From positions 496,001 to 560,000 of the forward strand of contig JAGYXB010000056.1 of assembly GCA_022495005.1 (NCBI GenBank): DNA of 64,000 nucleotides, read 5' to 3'. Position numbers and translations under genes: made by a program. Shown here piece by piece: positions 49,153-61,472 of this stretch (positions are counted from its first letter, which is position 1; every line of letters starts with the position of its first letter). The notes beneath the pieces were generated by a model, which worked only from the letters and a program-made list of their open reading frames with translations, searched no databases and was not told where the DNA came from. The stretch is from Rhyacophila brunnea (lineage: Eukaryota; Arthropoda; Insecta; Trichoptera; Rhyacophilidae).

Positions 49153-49697
49153 CAGTGGCGAAGGGTGGAGGTAGGCTGCTAAAATCAGCCATAAATAGTG
49201 CACACTAAACTTTGTCAGTCATCATCGTATTTGTTTTCATTGAATAAGACTACGATTTACAAACGGTGTTGGTTAGTTTTTAAAATTCAGTTAAACCCTG
49301 CGAAACCAAATCAAGAAATACTCGTCTATCTATGAAATACCTAATAATATCTAAAATAATTATGCAATTAAATCATACATAACTTTGGATATTTTATAGA
49401 TAGAATAATATTTTTACCTATAATAGTTTGGTTAAAGCAGGGCTTAATAAGTTTAAAAATGAACCAACAATATTATGTGTAGGTAATAAATATTGTATTT
49501 TTTGTCGTATCACCCAAAGTACACCAAAACTATTATGGTTTAGTTTATTCAGTGTTTGATTGATTTTTAAAAAACTAACCAACACCAGCTGTAAATTGTA
49601 GTCTTAGGGCAATAAAAACAAATACGTACGACTAACAAAGTTTAATGTGCACTATTTATGGCGGAGCATAACAGCCTACCTCCATCCTTCGCTACTG
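49153..49697 (-). mobile_element. Complete hAT MITE, CAGTGGCGAAGG family
   Basis: Starts CAGTGGCGAAGGGTGGAGG and ends ccatccttcgctactg. Exact 8-bp duplication gggtcaaa at 49145-49152 and 49698-49705. Long inverted arms as in the copy at 11418. Its internal asymmetric part runs opposite to that copy. 545 bp, non-coding. Confidence 0.92.
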
Positions 49698-50714
49698 GGG
49701 TCAAAAATATATTATATAATAAATAATTGAAACCTAAGTAAGAGAATATGCACGTGGTTTTTACTAAGCCTTGTCACTACAAAACAACGGACAATGTAGT
49801 GATGTTAAATTCTAGCAAAAATATCGATTTTCTTTTATATACCTATAAAAGATAACTCATTTCGAGAATATTTTCTCAGAAAAACTTATCAGCAATGAAA
49901 TTTTCTATTTGAATCCACATTCGATAGATTTTTGCTTTTCTGGGCTGCCAGTTGAATATATTATCATTACAACCTGTGGGTTACCTACTCCAAAAATAAC
50001 TAGAGAAACTCTCATACTGCCAAGGGAAACAAAAATGTCCTACATGTAATAAATTTGAAATATAAGAATGGTTGGTTCCAATATCCACAATAAACACCTA
50101 AATAGAACATTTGCACTGACAAAATAAAATTTCGAGATTTATTTGTATCATTTGTGTGCTTTTGGTTGTGTTCAAATCAAATTTTATTTAGTTTACATAA
50201 TATAGGTAGTGAACTTTACAAATTATTAATAAAAGATATTCACAACGTGACATTTAAAAACAAAGAAATGGTATTAAAACATTATACTTAATATAAAAGA
50301 TGCACAACAAAGTTAAAGTTAGTATAAAGTAGAAAGAGTAAATACAAAAATTATAAATTAGATCGAATGAGCTAATAAGGAGACTCTAGTTAAAGAATTT
50401 ATAAAACAAAACCCACCTAGAACTCATTCTCGCGTATGTGGAATACCTATGTCAATATCCGAAACGATTTGGTTGAACAGAGTTATTGCCCCCCCCAATT
50501 GGCATTACCAATAGCAGGTTAGTTCTACATATTGGGATAACAAACGACTGATGCTCCCGATTTCTAAGATTCCAGGAACACAGATCAATACTACCAAGAA
50601 TTTATCATACACGTTGAATATGAACGTCTTTTTGTTACATTTTGACCATATACCTAATACTTACCTAATTAAAAAGATATGTTTAAGATTAAATGCAAAT
50701 TATTTTTGATTCAA

Positions 50715-50773
50715 ATGGATTTAAGTTGTGTACTAAATTCCATTTCAGTTGTTTTTTGCGACCCGGGTTTCGA
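50715..50773 (+). repeat. Dispersed short repeat ending in acccgggtttcg, copy 3
   Basis: aaatggatttaagttgtgta, then ttccatttcagttg and gcgacccgggtttcg, as at 10119 and 22092. Confidence 0.45.
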
Positions 50774-50779
50774 TAAGCA

Positions 50780-52040
50780 TAAATATTATATAAATTGTCA
50801 AAACCTAATAATAGATGATTAGTAATTATAAACAATAAAAATACTACACTCAAGAGGTGTAAAATCGTCCATTCTGAGAACAATGGTAACGTATTGGGAA
50901 TTTTTAAAATCAAATTCCATCAAGTACATTCGGTCGATAGTATCTATTACGTAATATTGCAAATTATTTTGTTAAAGGTGTACATGTATCAACATTTTCT
51001 ATTGATTAACTTCATGTGGTAAAAATATTATTCATCATCATCCATCGACAATTTGTTATTACCAACACATTATAGTATCTAATATAAAATATGTAAGAAG
51101 TATCTAATCGACCAGTGTATCGCTATTGTATTGATACGTAGATAATTGGTTTGGCTGTGTTGTGTTATCGATAATAGCACACCTGTCCAATTTGTTTAAC
51201 ACATCGTATCTAAAAAAATGAAAATCAATTTTTACAGCCGACAGTGAGGCCACGATCATTGCGATATTTCATTTTAATATTACGTAGGTACCCACTATAT
51301 TTTAACTACACGTAATCTGCAAGGTAATAGCCATTTTGCTTAGTTGTGCATACTATTATATTATATTATTATTTCGTATATCGCTTTTCATTGTGTCAGT
51401 GGTATAAAGAATGTTAATATTCAAGGAAAACGCGAACATACCTACGTTATTCAGGGTTTCTCGTCATTTTTCGTATGGCGATATAAATCTGTATGACTTA
51501 GATATTTGTCGTGATTACATTTCATGGTTTAAGCCCGAGAAATAAACAAAGGTAACACCACTTTTCTCTGCTTGTAGAATCTCGTTGGAATTTCATTTTA
51601 GTGAACGTGCCTTGTATGGATGTTTTAAGTGTCTTTATGGTTTATCTACAGAGTGAAAATTGAGAGCACACGTCATATTGTAGTAACATGTTAATCGAAG
51701 TATCTGCAGTAGGTACCTATCGTGTACTTCGGAATATATAAGTTTGGAAATTAGGGTTTAAAATGTTTTATTGTTGATTGTTGTTATACATTTCGAATTC
51801 ATATCAATACGCCAACTGCCACGCTGGCGAAATCTACTAAGAATCTGTTTTGGATTGGTTTTCAGTATAAACTACATAATATTATGTCCAAGTGGAACGG
51901 AGGCTTCATCGTTTTAAGATCACGCCTTTCAACGACATATTAGGTATTCGTGTACTTTAAAACATGTATCTCCACTTATTGATGAGTTTAAGGCAAACAA
52001 TAAATATAATATATACAAATATATTGTTTTTTAACACTAC
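50780..52040. other. No recognised feature
   Basis: AT-rich; nothing coding or repetitive recognised. Confidence 0.5.
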
Positions 52041-52046
52041 AACAGG

Positions 52047-52140
52047 CCATGGGGCCCAATGACAGTATTGTAGTGAAACAGTGGTGTAATTAGTAATAGA
52101 AGAGAAACAATCACTAACACCCAGGCTTTCAGAAAATCAC
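52047..52140 (-). mobile_element. SINE body fragment
   Basis: ccatggggcccaatgacag and cactaacacccaggctttc match the bodies of the SINEs at 47469-47640 and 21471-21665. The tRNA-like head is absent, so it is 5'-truncated. Confidence 0.55.
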
Positions 52141-52149
52141 ATTAGACAC

Positions 52150-53100
52150 CACCCTCTTTCAGCATTATAGATACGAACATTAGCAAACCTGAATTTTTCC
52201 TCCACGATTTAATTTAAGTTTGCCTAGGCCTAGACCTAGAGAGAAAACTTGATCCTCGCTTGTCCAGTTTTTTTAATGAAATTTCGAGATTCTCATTTCT
52301 CGAGAACATTTCACCGCACGTGTATAAACCTCTCGACTTTGATACTGGACGACAAAAAATGTTTAATAAAAAATAACTTGAAAAAAATGTCTCGACTAAC
52401 TTTCACCCTGGACCGAAAAAAATATAGAAGGAAATTAGAAAAAAAACTAGGGTGTAGTTTTTTCCAAAATCTCTCGAGTGTAGAAAAATATGGGATAAGT
52501 TTTACACGCGTTTAAGAATATCTATAGATTGGTACCTACTTCTGTATCATAATAATAATAATATGCATTAAAGTTTCTCACATAAATAATGTAGGGCGCA
52601 TACCTAATACCTATTCTGATTTTTTCGGCAATAAAACATCTTCTGAATCTAAAGATTATACTTACCTATTTTTTATATAATTTCTTCGGATATACAGGTA
52701 GTTTAGATTTAGTGGTCACATGTTTTTGAGTGAAGAATATTATGAAATTAAGTATACTTAATAATTATTTATATTCCTGTTTCATGCCGACGATCCCGGA
52801 ATATTGTTTAAACAACAATTTACTCTAGCAGCGTTAATAATTATAAAATTCACCTCTCCAAAGTAAGCAACCAGAGGCACGCAAATAAATATTGCAAAAA
52901 ATGAAAATGATTCATTAAATATTTACTTCCGACATCAAAATGATAGTTTTATTAATCACTCCTATTTTCCTGTCTGCACGTTAAATCATTCAAATATAAG
53001 CAAACGCCAAATTCCACATTACGGAAAGAGCGCTACGTAGCCAAAGTACTTACCTTCATAAACGTTACTATGCGAATTGTGAACGATTAAAATAATGTAT
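52150..53100. other. No recognised feature
   Basis: AT-rich; an 88-codon lysine-rich frame at 52249 is probably compositional. Confidence 0.45.
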
Positions 53101-53104
53101 CAAA

Positions 53105-53345
53105 ATGGTGTGTGTTATTTGTAAGCAGAGTAGGCACACGTCGAAGAACAAGGCATGTCGAATTATTCCTCCGAGTGTTTCGGCGGCGGCCGTGGAAGGA
53201 TATTGTGGCCTTCGGCGGCGAACCGGCGAGGTCGATTGTCGCTCCGCACAGTGTTGCCGAATCGCGGAAAATTCTGTACCCCCGGTGGAAATTTTCGCAC
53301 GGCGGCGATGGAAATAATATCGCCGTCCTGGTAGAACCTGTTACA
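53105..53345. promoter_or_regulatory. GC-rich patch, promoter or exon candidate
   Basis: CpG-rich segment with overlapping frames on both strands. One plus frame begins at an ATG in a good context (aaaatgg at 53103) and reads VCVICKQSRHTSKNK, then turns GC-driven. No splice site or domain settles it. Confidence 0.25.
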
Positions 53346-53477
53346 GTATCTCAAAAAAAATGCAGTTTAGAGTTTACAATACAAATGTATCTATTCAATC
53401 AATTCGATTACATTTTATTCACAAAACTACGGTCTTATTGATAATAAAAGTATGCGTACAGTGAGTATATTTTAGTG

Positions 53478-54190
53478 CAGTGCTTCCCAATTTTTACATA
53501 GCACGGCATCCAAAATCTCAAATAAATAATCCCCGGTCCCCCTCCATCGACAAATAAATTATTTTAATTTTCTAAAGCTTTATTTGGCATTACGCTAAAC
53601 AGTAGGCCCTCGACTTTCGCACGAAAATGATTCCTGAAAATGTGTTCGAATGTTGAATGTTCGATAAGGGGGATAAAAAAAAACACTAAAAAGTGTACTT
53701 TAAAATATGTATTTATCAATGGGTATAATAAAGTTGACGAGGCGTATTAGGAACCACGTGTTTTCTTTATAACTTGTCAAGAGATAGTTGAATACCAACC
53801 TTTTATGTATTTGAGAATGTGACGGAGAGCGGAGAGAGGATCGATTGCATGGAAGCGCAGAGTTTTTGCATTGTCAACATTTTAAGAAATGTACGAAATA
53901 GCGAATTGTGCGAAGGTAGAACGTTCGAAAGTCGGGGGCCGCCCTCTATATCATATAGGTACATATATATATTTCACAAATAAAATAAAATAAGAAAAAT
54001 TTAAGTACCATATGCGAAGTCTACAAAAACAATTTAATGAGAGGGATGTGGTTGCATGTTTTTACATAACAAACCCATATCGGGTTTAATGTTAAAAATG
54101 GTAATTCGTATGAAATCTTCAAAGTATCCGTTGAAAGGCATCACCTGTGCTTATTTTGTTATTATGAGTAATGAAGAAAATGCTGTTTAA
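53478..54190. mobile_element. hAT element related to 31276-31983, 3'-truncated
   Basis: Left terminus cagtgcttcccaatttt. Later blocks acaaaaacaatttaatgaga and aggcatcacctgtgctt match the 31276 element in order. The right terminus is missing after about 54190. The copy is interrupted by a second element at 53602-53945. Confidence 0.7.
53602..53945. mobile_element. Nested TIR element with GGCCCTCGACTTTCG ends
   Basis: cagtaggccctcgactttcg at the left and cgaaagtcgggggcc at the right are inverted copies, with gttcgaatgttgaatgttcg inside. It splits the hAT element at 53478-54190. The CAGTAG...CTCGACTT start recalls Tigger/pogo-type ends; the right end is diverged. Confidence 0.55.
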
Positions 54191-54439
54191 ATAAATAACA
54201 TAATATTATATAATAATATTTCTAATTCTAGTGAAACATTTCACTGCCCCGCGGCATATCCGGGGCTTAAAACGTATCACTTTTAACTTTGCTATACCTA
54301 TACAAATATTAGACTCAATTCTATCAGTGTGGTTTCTGGGGTCATTATTTTAATTCCACTAAACTACCTCTACTAAATACTATATCCTATGTTTCATAAT
54401 TATCTCAAAACTATGATTTTTTACGTACTACAGTCTGCT

Positions 54440-54790
54440 TCCAGGTCGAAAATATCCTCCCCTCTGGATCCTCTGCTTCTCTTAAGGTAGAGTGAAGGCT
54501 GCCCCAGTAAGCATCTAAAATCGGTTGCTCCACCGCGCCGACGCTTTTCCTCTCAACGCCTTCCCTGTAGAATACCCAAAACCACCCGTCTCTCCGGGTT
54601 ATCAGGTCCGCGCCGAATAATATGACCAAAAAACTTCAGAATGCGTCTCAAACATATTGTCGACAGCCGTTCCTTTATCTGTTAATATGGTTCGTCATGT
54701 GCTCTGTTTAAGAAATACGAAGCGTTTGGCGCCAACACGTTTCGAAGGCATCATTTGGCTTCCACTCCCTTGCCATCGGGGTCCACGACC
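54440..54790 (-). pseudogene. LINE 3' fragment
   Basis: On the minus strand: VLAPNASYFLNRAHDEP, IKERLSTICL, RRILKFFGHIIRRGPDNPE, LGILQGRR, a stop, then EEKRRRGGATDF. This is the KxRLxxxIxxRxLxFFGHVxRR...LGxxxGRRxxGR block of insect LINEs, from a different LINE lineage than the FIQQWID copies in this window. Truncated and stopped. Confidence 0.75.
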
Positions 54791-54799
54791 CGAATGAAA

Positions 54800-56260
54800 A
54801 CCAATCTCGATGAAAACTACTATAACATAACTGGAAATCAGGACTGACCTAACATACCTACTATATGCAACATAATATCAAAATTACTGTCCATTGCTAC
54901 ACACAAGAACACAATACTGAAAAAAGCAAACCATTACGCCATCATTCGTTTCCTTCATTGTCATTCATGCCGACATTGGACAGCCGATAGATGAATGAAA
55001 AATGAACGGGTTGGGAAGAAGATATACCAAGAAATCCATAGGTACCTAATGTATTTACATGAGCGATCATTACAAATTATACAATAATTGAGACGTTCAC
55101 AATACGAGAAATAGTAGGTACAAAGAAACCACACACAATTAATAAGAAAAAGTGACACATTTTAAATGTAAGCACAGGGGACAATTAATACATTTAAAAA
55201 AAAATGAGCGTGTGTATGTGTGTGTGACGCGCAAACGCGATATAAGTGAAACATTTTGTTTCTATCTCAATTTTCATAATCTTCAATGTCGTCATTGTAA
55301 ATGTACCCAAGTAATAGATATAGATAGAGAATAAGATAAACACAATCTCTTTCTACCACGGCGGGTGATAATGCCTTTTTCACAATAGTTTAATGTGACA
55401 ATTTGTTATTAACTACACGTTATAATCCGTGTCGGTTGTAATTTACCACAGGTGAATGTGCATAGTACCCGAAGATGGCAAAAAAAAAACTATTCAAATG
55501 TAATACCTACTACAAACCTTAAATAAATTATAATTTAATATACTGAATACAAACAAGGAAGAAGTGTTCAAGCCTTTGGGAGAGAAAACTGCCGAGGCGT
55601 ATGTATAGCACCAAGGTATTTAATTGATATATTTTTAATATAATATGAATGATAGCAACACTGTTTGGCGCCACGCCACGGCAGTCCGCAAAACCACAAA
55701 ACACCGCTTGAGTAAAAATTTCCGTACGCGTCCGCGTTTGCCAATGCGCGGTCTGCGAAATGTCACGTGGCGCCTTTCATAATACCAAAATAATAATAAT
55801 ATAATAAATAAACTACGATCGCGAGATTCGGCCCTGTGCTGACGCAACGGCTACTGCTGAACATCAAAATCAATGCAATGAAAAATGTTGCAATTAAAAT
55901 AGACAAGGAAAATATTTATAAGTTTATGGTAGATTTTTTGGTATCGTACAAATAGTTCGGAAGCACTTACGTGCAATGTAGATTGTGCCCGCAGGAATCA
56001 TTGCTGCGTTTTATTGATACTATTGTTATACTATTTTAAATCGATAAAAATAATTGCAATTGAATTTCTGTATTGGTTTATTGGATATTACCTATATTAA
56101 ATTATTCGTCTATTTAAGAACTTATGGTTCAAATTGAGAAGATTGATGAGGGAAACGGAAATAGGGAAAAAGGAGGCGAAAATGCACCATAGAGTGTCGA
56201 ACAAGAATAAGGATTATAATATTACCATTACATTATAGATAGGTACTTACTATTATTTTG
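54800..56260. other. No recognised feature
   Basis: AT-rich. Inverted ggcgccacg and cgtggcgcc (55668-55676, 55768-55776) flank a GC-richer piece; meaning unknown. Confidence 0.45.
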
Positions 56261-56268
56261 TTATATGG

Positions 56269-57442
56269 CAGCGATTTCCAAACCGGGAGACGCGGAGTGT
56301 AGCAAAGGGAGGCGCGAAAAGTTTAACACAAAATAATGTAGCCATAGGTTTGCAGTTTGCAGTTTGCAAGTGCATGGTTTATAAAACGGCCACTAGTTAT
56401 AAACTAAGTATATAAAAAACAGTCATATAAAAGGTTGTTTGCAAACCTGTCTGAAGAAATGGAGACTAATTTGATTATCCCTCGTGATACTCTCGATTAA
56501 GACCGAGGGTGGTACGGGGCGGGTTTTGGTGGAGGGAATTTAACTTCAATATCCCTCAGTTCTTATACTACTCGTGAAAAAATGATATAAAAGGGTTAAG
56601 TCATATATTGAAATTTGAGGCAAATTTCTTTAGGAACGATAACTTTGTTGGTAAACTTGTCAATTTAGTTGAAATTTAAAATAAAATGAGTGAATAAATC
56701 AATGCAAGGACCACTAATGCATTCACTGATTTAAAAAGACAAAGTGAAGGCATTCATAAAAAATTGGAACTTAAAAAAGAAGTTCTTCATGTTTCCACTT
56801 TTAAATGATTTCTTCGCCAGATATATTGAAGCAAAAAAAAATCTATTTACTGAACACTTGGATACTTTACACATTATTTATTTATAAGATCTCAATTTTA
56901 CAAAGTTCGTGTGGATATAGAATCTATAGATCAATGAACGATGATGAATTTGGATTGACTACTATTGAAAAGGAAAAATTGATAGAATTATCATGCGATA
57001 ATTCATTGAAACAAAAATTTCAGAGTGAATGCCTAGTTCAGTTTTGGTTGAATCGTAGTGAAGAATACAATACTTTGTCACGCAAAGCAATGCAAGTACT
57101 GCTGGCGTTCGTAACATATTTATGCGAAACGGGATTTTCTGCATTAGCTGCAATGAAATCCAAATATCAATCCCGTTTAGTAGAAAAAAAGCACTTTGTG
57201 CTAATAATCAAGCCAATCCATGGCATGAAAAACAAATTAATTTAAAAATTAATATAATATAGTAAACCTTGTTTATTTTTATAATAAAGTTTTTTTTTTC
57301 ATTTTTTGTATAGGTACATGTACATTTTTGACTAGGTATTTAAAAAGGTGTCTGTATTATTTAATGAAATAAAGAGGGGGGGGCGCCAAGATTAGATTTT
57401 TTTTAAAGGGAGGCGTAGTAACATAAAGTTTGGAAACCACTG
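56269..57442 (+). mobile_element. hAT transposon remnant with transposase piece
   Basis: Left end cagcgatttccaaaccggga and right end gtttggaaaccactg are inverted, with the subterminal aaagggaggcg present on both sides in inverted order. The inside carries the C-terminal part of a hAT transposase (56749-57245). 1174 bp against roughly 2.5-3 kb for intact elements, so it is internally deleted. The flanking octamers do not match (ttatatgg, ctacagta). Confidence 0.82.
56749..57245 (+). pseudogene. hAT transposase C-terminus, frameshifted
   Basis: Frame one gives PLLNDFFARYIEAKKNLFTE. A second frame then gives FGLTTIEKEKLIELSCDNS, LKQKFQSECLVQFWL and YLCETGFSALAAMKSKYQSR. The last blocks are the hAT C-terminal dimerisation region as in ZBED5/FAM200-type proteins (LxxFW...YLCExxFSxLxxIKxKxRxxL). 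The catalytic N-terminal half and zinc-finger BED are absent. Dead copy, not a host gene. Confidence 0.88.
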
Positions 57443-57449
57443 CTACAGT

Positions 57450-57990
57450 ATAAACTGTTACAGTATAAATAATAGTTGTAAAATGTCTGTCTATTCGCCG
57501 TATAATATGAATGCTTTGGTTTCGGTACAAGTCGAACATATTGTAGGTATTTTGTTCGAAACGATCAATGTAAATGTAAAACAATACCATCCATTTGAAT
57601 TCGAGTTTCGGCATTTATTTTGACAATATGTACCTACATCAATTTTAATTATTTATGGAATTGACTGATTGACGTACCACCTAATCTAAAACGGTGTTTT
57701 GGTTTGGTTTGGTTTTTGACTGATGCGAGCTGAGAACACAAATAATTCGAGCGATAATAAGTGTGGAGTTAGCTAGAAATGAATCTGCAGTGCGTATTGA
57801 TTTAATTTTCTAATTTTAGTTTCATTTTCATATTATTATTTAAGCACCGTCTGTTTTGAAAAGGCTTTGTTCAACTATATATTATTATTATCAATTGTAA
57901 TGTTTCAATGTTTGTTTAAATTTAAAATGTTCTGAAAGGATATGGACACATATTAAAAAGTACCTACCTACTTTCAATTCGAACTCTAAA
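57450..57990. other. No recognised feature
   Basis: AT-rich; includes a short gtttggtttggttt run near 57700. Confidence 0.5.
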
Positions 57991-57998
57991 TTCTAGAA

Positions 57999-58678
57999 CA
58001 GGGATGGCGAACCTTTTTACGTACACGTGCCAAAATTTCCCAAATATAATTTTTTGACTGTCCGACGTGCCGAGCGTGTAGTTCGAGCAGGAAACAATGA
58101 AAAAATAGTTCTATTAAAAAAGTTCAAAAATTATAAGCAATCGGGCTCTGAGTATGTAGTATTATTATAATACCTACTTAGTTCTTTAAGCACAAATTGA
58201 CGCCAAAATTTCTCGGATCAGATGAGCCATCCTCTCGCTACAGTGGTCTCAAGCATTGTAAAATGATTGTAAATCGATCAAAATCAGAGGTTCGCGCCTG
58301 ATGAGGTCAGTGCTATAATATCATTATGTGTGACACATAAAACCTAAAGACCTATCTATGCAATTTAAATTAATTATAATGCTTATTCTTCAAGAGCTGC
58401 CTGTTATTTTTTATACAATGATATCTGACATTTATGCATGATTTTCGTCGTTTTCGTTTGCGCATCGATTGATAAATATTATTGGTTAAAATATTATTAT
58501 TATTATTAGCATTTTAAATATTATATATTTAGGTATTTGTAAAACTTTTTGTAAAAAAATATCTTTTAAATTAACATAAGTATCTATTTTTATATAGTTA
58601 TCTCTTTTTTTCTCATCAACACAAAACATTCGCGTGCCATGCAAAATCATCTCGCGTTCTATAGGTTCGCCATTCCTG
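57999..58678. mobile_element. hAT non-autonomous element, CAGGGATGGCGAACC ends
   Basis: Left end cagggatggcgaacc, right end ggttcgccattcctg. The 8-bp duplication ttctagaa is exact at 57991-57998 and 58679-58686 and is itself palindromic. 680 bp, no transposase. The ends resemble the widespread hAT type with CAGxGxTxGxxAACC termini. Confidence 0.92.
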
Positions 58679-58689
58679 TTCTAGAATGA

Positions 58690-59230
58690 TTGTCCCTTCG
58701 TGTTATTTTGTAAGTAAATTCATATCTATTGAAAGGCACGTGTGCTTTATTTAGTATGTTGGTAGTTGACATATCGTTATAGCAATCGTTGCACAAAGGA
58801 TTCCATAATAATATTCTTATGCATGTGGTTTTCTCGTGTATTAATTTCGTATCAATTGAGAATGCATTCAAATTGCCATCAACATAATATATTCAAAGCT
58901 CGCAATTTTGTTGACAGTAGCTGTTTTGTGATTCCAGATCTTGTGGAAATGGTTTAATCAGCGTACAGCATGCAATCTCATTAAATTAAATACATAATTC
59001 ACATGCAGTTAATTCAATTAGTGTTGTGTATTAGGAATATTGGCATAGACGACGATGTCAAGAGGTTTGACGAACGTTTGACAATCATCATAAAAAGTAT
59101 GCTAAAGTACCTCAGTCAGTGCAAACCGTGATTTTATCCATGTTTTACATCACTTTTATTAACACGAACTTCCCCTTCTATCCGGTCGATTAGATCGGAG
59201 CAATGAAGATTATTGTAGATTGCGTAAATG
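58690..59230. other. No recognised feature
   Basis: AT-rich, chance frames only. Confidence 0.5.
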
Positions 59231-60177
59231 CCATAGGGCCGTATATATGAGATTCCCAAATTCTTTATTAGCTATTTAACCGATTTTCCATCATATAGCG
59301 TATAGCACTGTTTGTGACGTAAGCAATCTGACGTCACACGGCATTGAAAATGGCTGCTTCATCTGTCACTTTCAAATATCATTTTAGTAGGTAACTGATA
59401 CAATGCCTAGTACTTATTTCGCTTACAAAGCGCAATAGTTCTCATGGAGAGATAAGATGGATTTACGTAAAGTTACGATAAAATATCTCCGCTAAACGAC
59501 CGCAAAATTAGGTACCTACTGCTGTATCTACCATTAAAATATGCAATTGGAAGCATACTGCATTCTTCAAAATATTATGGTACCTACCTACCTAGTTGAT
59601 TATTGTAAGATAACTGTAATAAACAAGGCACAACTCTCAAATACACTGGATACATCATTAGTGTCACACGGTGATTGGTATAAATGATAATATTATACAG
59701 AGAGATCATTACATATTATTATCTTAATCCATTTGCATTTCTGTCATTTATTCTTATTCTGTTTTGACATCTCATAATTGAAGTGAAGTTAGTCATAATA
59801 ATATGTATGTATTCAGTATTGCCACCAAATGGAAATGTTTACTGGCAATACTTTATCATTTCGTACAGTAGAATTATAAAATAAATGTGATAAAATAACT
59901 GATAAATTATTTAAAGTTCATAATAATTATTCATTTATAATTATTAAATTTATATGGTACCGTTCGCACACTTTCAGACACAGTTACAATTTCAAAATTT
60001 TGAATTATTGATCGAGGAATGAAATTTTATAAGATTGCCATTATACGGACACCATGACACATGATGACGTCACATTCGTTACGTCACTAAACAACGAATT
60101 AAGTTTGTACTCATGCATACAAACGTGCAGTATATAGCCTATAAGGTTTTTGGGAATCTCATGCATACGACCCATAG
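59231..60177. mobile_element. TIR element with gagattcccaaa ends, host of a later hAT
   Basis: Left ccatagggccgtatatatga then gattcccaaa; right tttgggaatctcatgcatac then gacccatag. Inside the ends, tgacgtcac motifs mirror each other (59329-59336 and 60065-60072), extending the inverted arms beyond 100 bp. After removing the hAT at 60181-60750, AATG follows the right end just as AATG precedes the left end, suggesting a 4-bp duplication. Confidence 0.65.
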
Positions 60178-60180
60178 AAT

Positions 60181-60750
60181 CAGTGACGTCCCGTGGGGGT
60201 AGGCAGATTGAGCGTTGCTTGGGGGCGGCAGTTACTCAAAGGGCGACAAATCGAGGAGAATCATTAGGTATATATAGAAATAGCTACATAACATTCGTAA
60301 TATCGGAAATATCTTTCCATTAAAAAAATCAGCTCACTGGTTAGAAACAAATTAATGTATTAACTAGGTACTATACAAGTTTTAACAGGACATTTTTTTT
60401 GTCGGATTTGCGATGTCTAGTTTACTTCCGTTGTCTTTGGACGTCACGTTCTTGGTGAACAGCAATGACACGTGCATACCTAATTTAAAAAAATATCCAA
60501 ATATGTTTGTAAGTCTCTCGCGAGTTTTGGAAGCTGTCAGGTGTATTTTTAAATGTACCTATCTGAAACCGTAGACTCACAATATTGTATATTGAAGCAG
60601 AGATGGCATTTAAATTAGATTTTTAGTGGTATATATCTTGTTAGTGGTAATGTATCCATACAACACATTTCTTAGATATTTGAGTCATGAAAGCATGATA
60701 AAAAGTACTGTATAAAAAATGTGGCGGCATTTTGTCTAGAGACGTCACTG
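60181..60750. mobile_element. hAT non-autonomous element, CAGTGACGTC ends
   Basis: Starts cagtgacgtcccgtggggg and ends ctagagacgtcactg. Exact 8-bp duplication catagaat at 60173-60180 and 60751-60758. 570 bp, no transposase. The left duplication contains the last five bases of the neighbouring TIR element, so it inserted at that element's very edge. Confidence 0.92.
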
Positions 60751-60759
60751 CATAGAATG

Positions 60760-61468
60760 TACAGTATAAGTATAGTTAAACAATGAGTGCCCAAAATACC
60801 AAAACTTTTGTTGTTATTGTTTAATTTTCCTCAAAAATTTTGTTACATTTATTTAAGTTGAAGAATGACAATGGTTAACTGTACTTACATCAGACCTTGT
60901 GCATCGCTTTCTCGCGCTTGGCGCTCCTCCGACGATGTCTTGTTTCGAACCTACTAATGCTATCAAACCTAATGGTAAAGTGGTATCGGTAGGTACGAAT
61001 CACAGTTCTTTAATCGCGGGTAAGTATGTATAAACCAGTAAAAGATAAGGGAAATAATTAATAAGAACGTTATTGAGAACAGTGGGACAAGTGCAAACCG
61101 CAAGTGGTTAGCAAAACTAAGTTTAAGTGGGTCATCGACTGGGTCGGAACCTAATTAGTAACTGCAATAGGTTATTATAGACAGATCTGATTATAACTAT
61201 TAAAATCACCATATAGATGTTAATTACCTACTTAAATAACATCCTTTTAAAACCGCAAATTTAATACTTCAATATTTAACCAAACACATAAACCACAAAC
61301 TTTGACGCCTCGATTATAGTGCCTAGTCCAAATTGGACTATTGGTCAGGTTAGGTCAGGTTAGGAAGCTAAAATTTTGAAGAAATGTAGCCCTTCATCTT
61401 CCTCATCAAGCTTTTTAGGAGACCGTTTGTTCCATATTTTGATGTCTACGAAAACCTGTCTAGCTTGC
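60760..61468. other. No gene; short TTAGG-like run
   Basis: AT-rich. Near 61345-61365, caggttaggtcaggttagg contains degenerate insect telomere-type units. The phrase atgtataaaccag.taaaagat recurs from about 20780. Confidence 0.4.
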
Positions 61469-61472
61469 TTAA

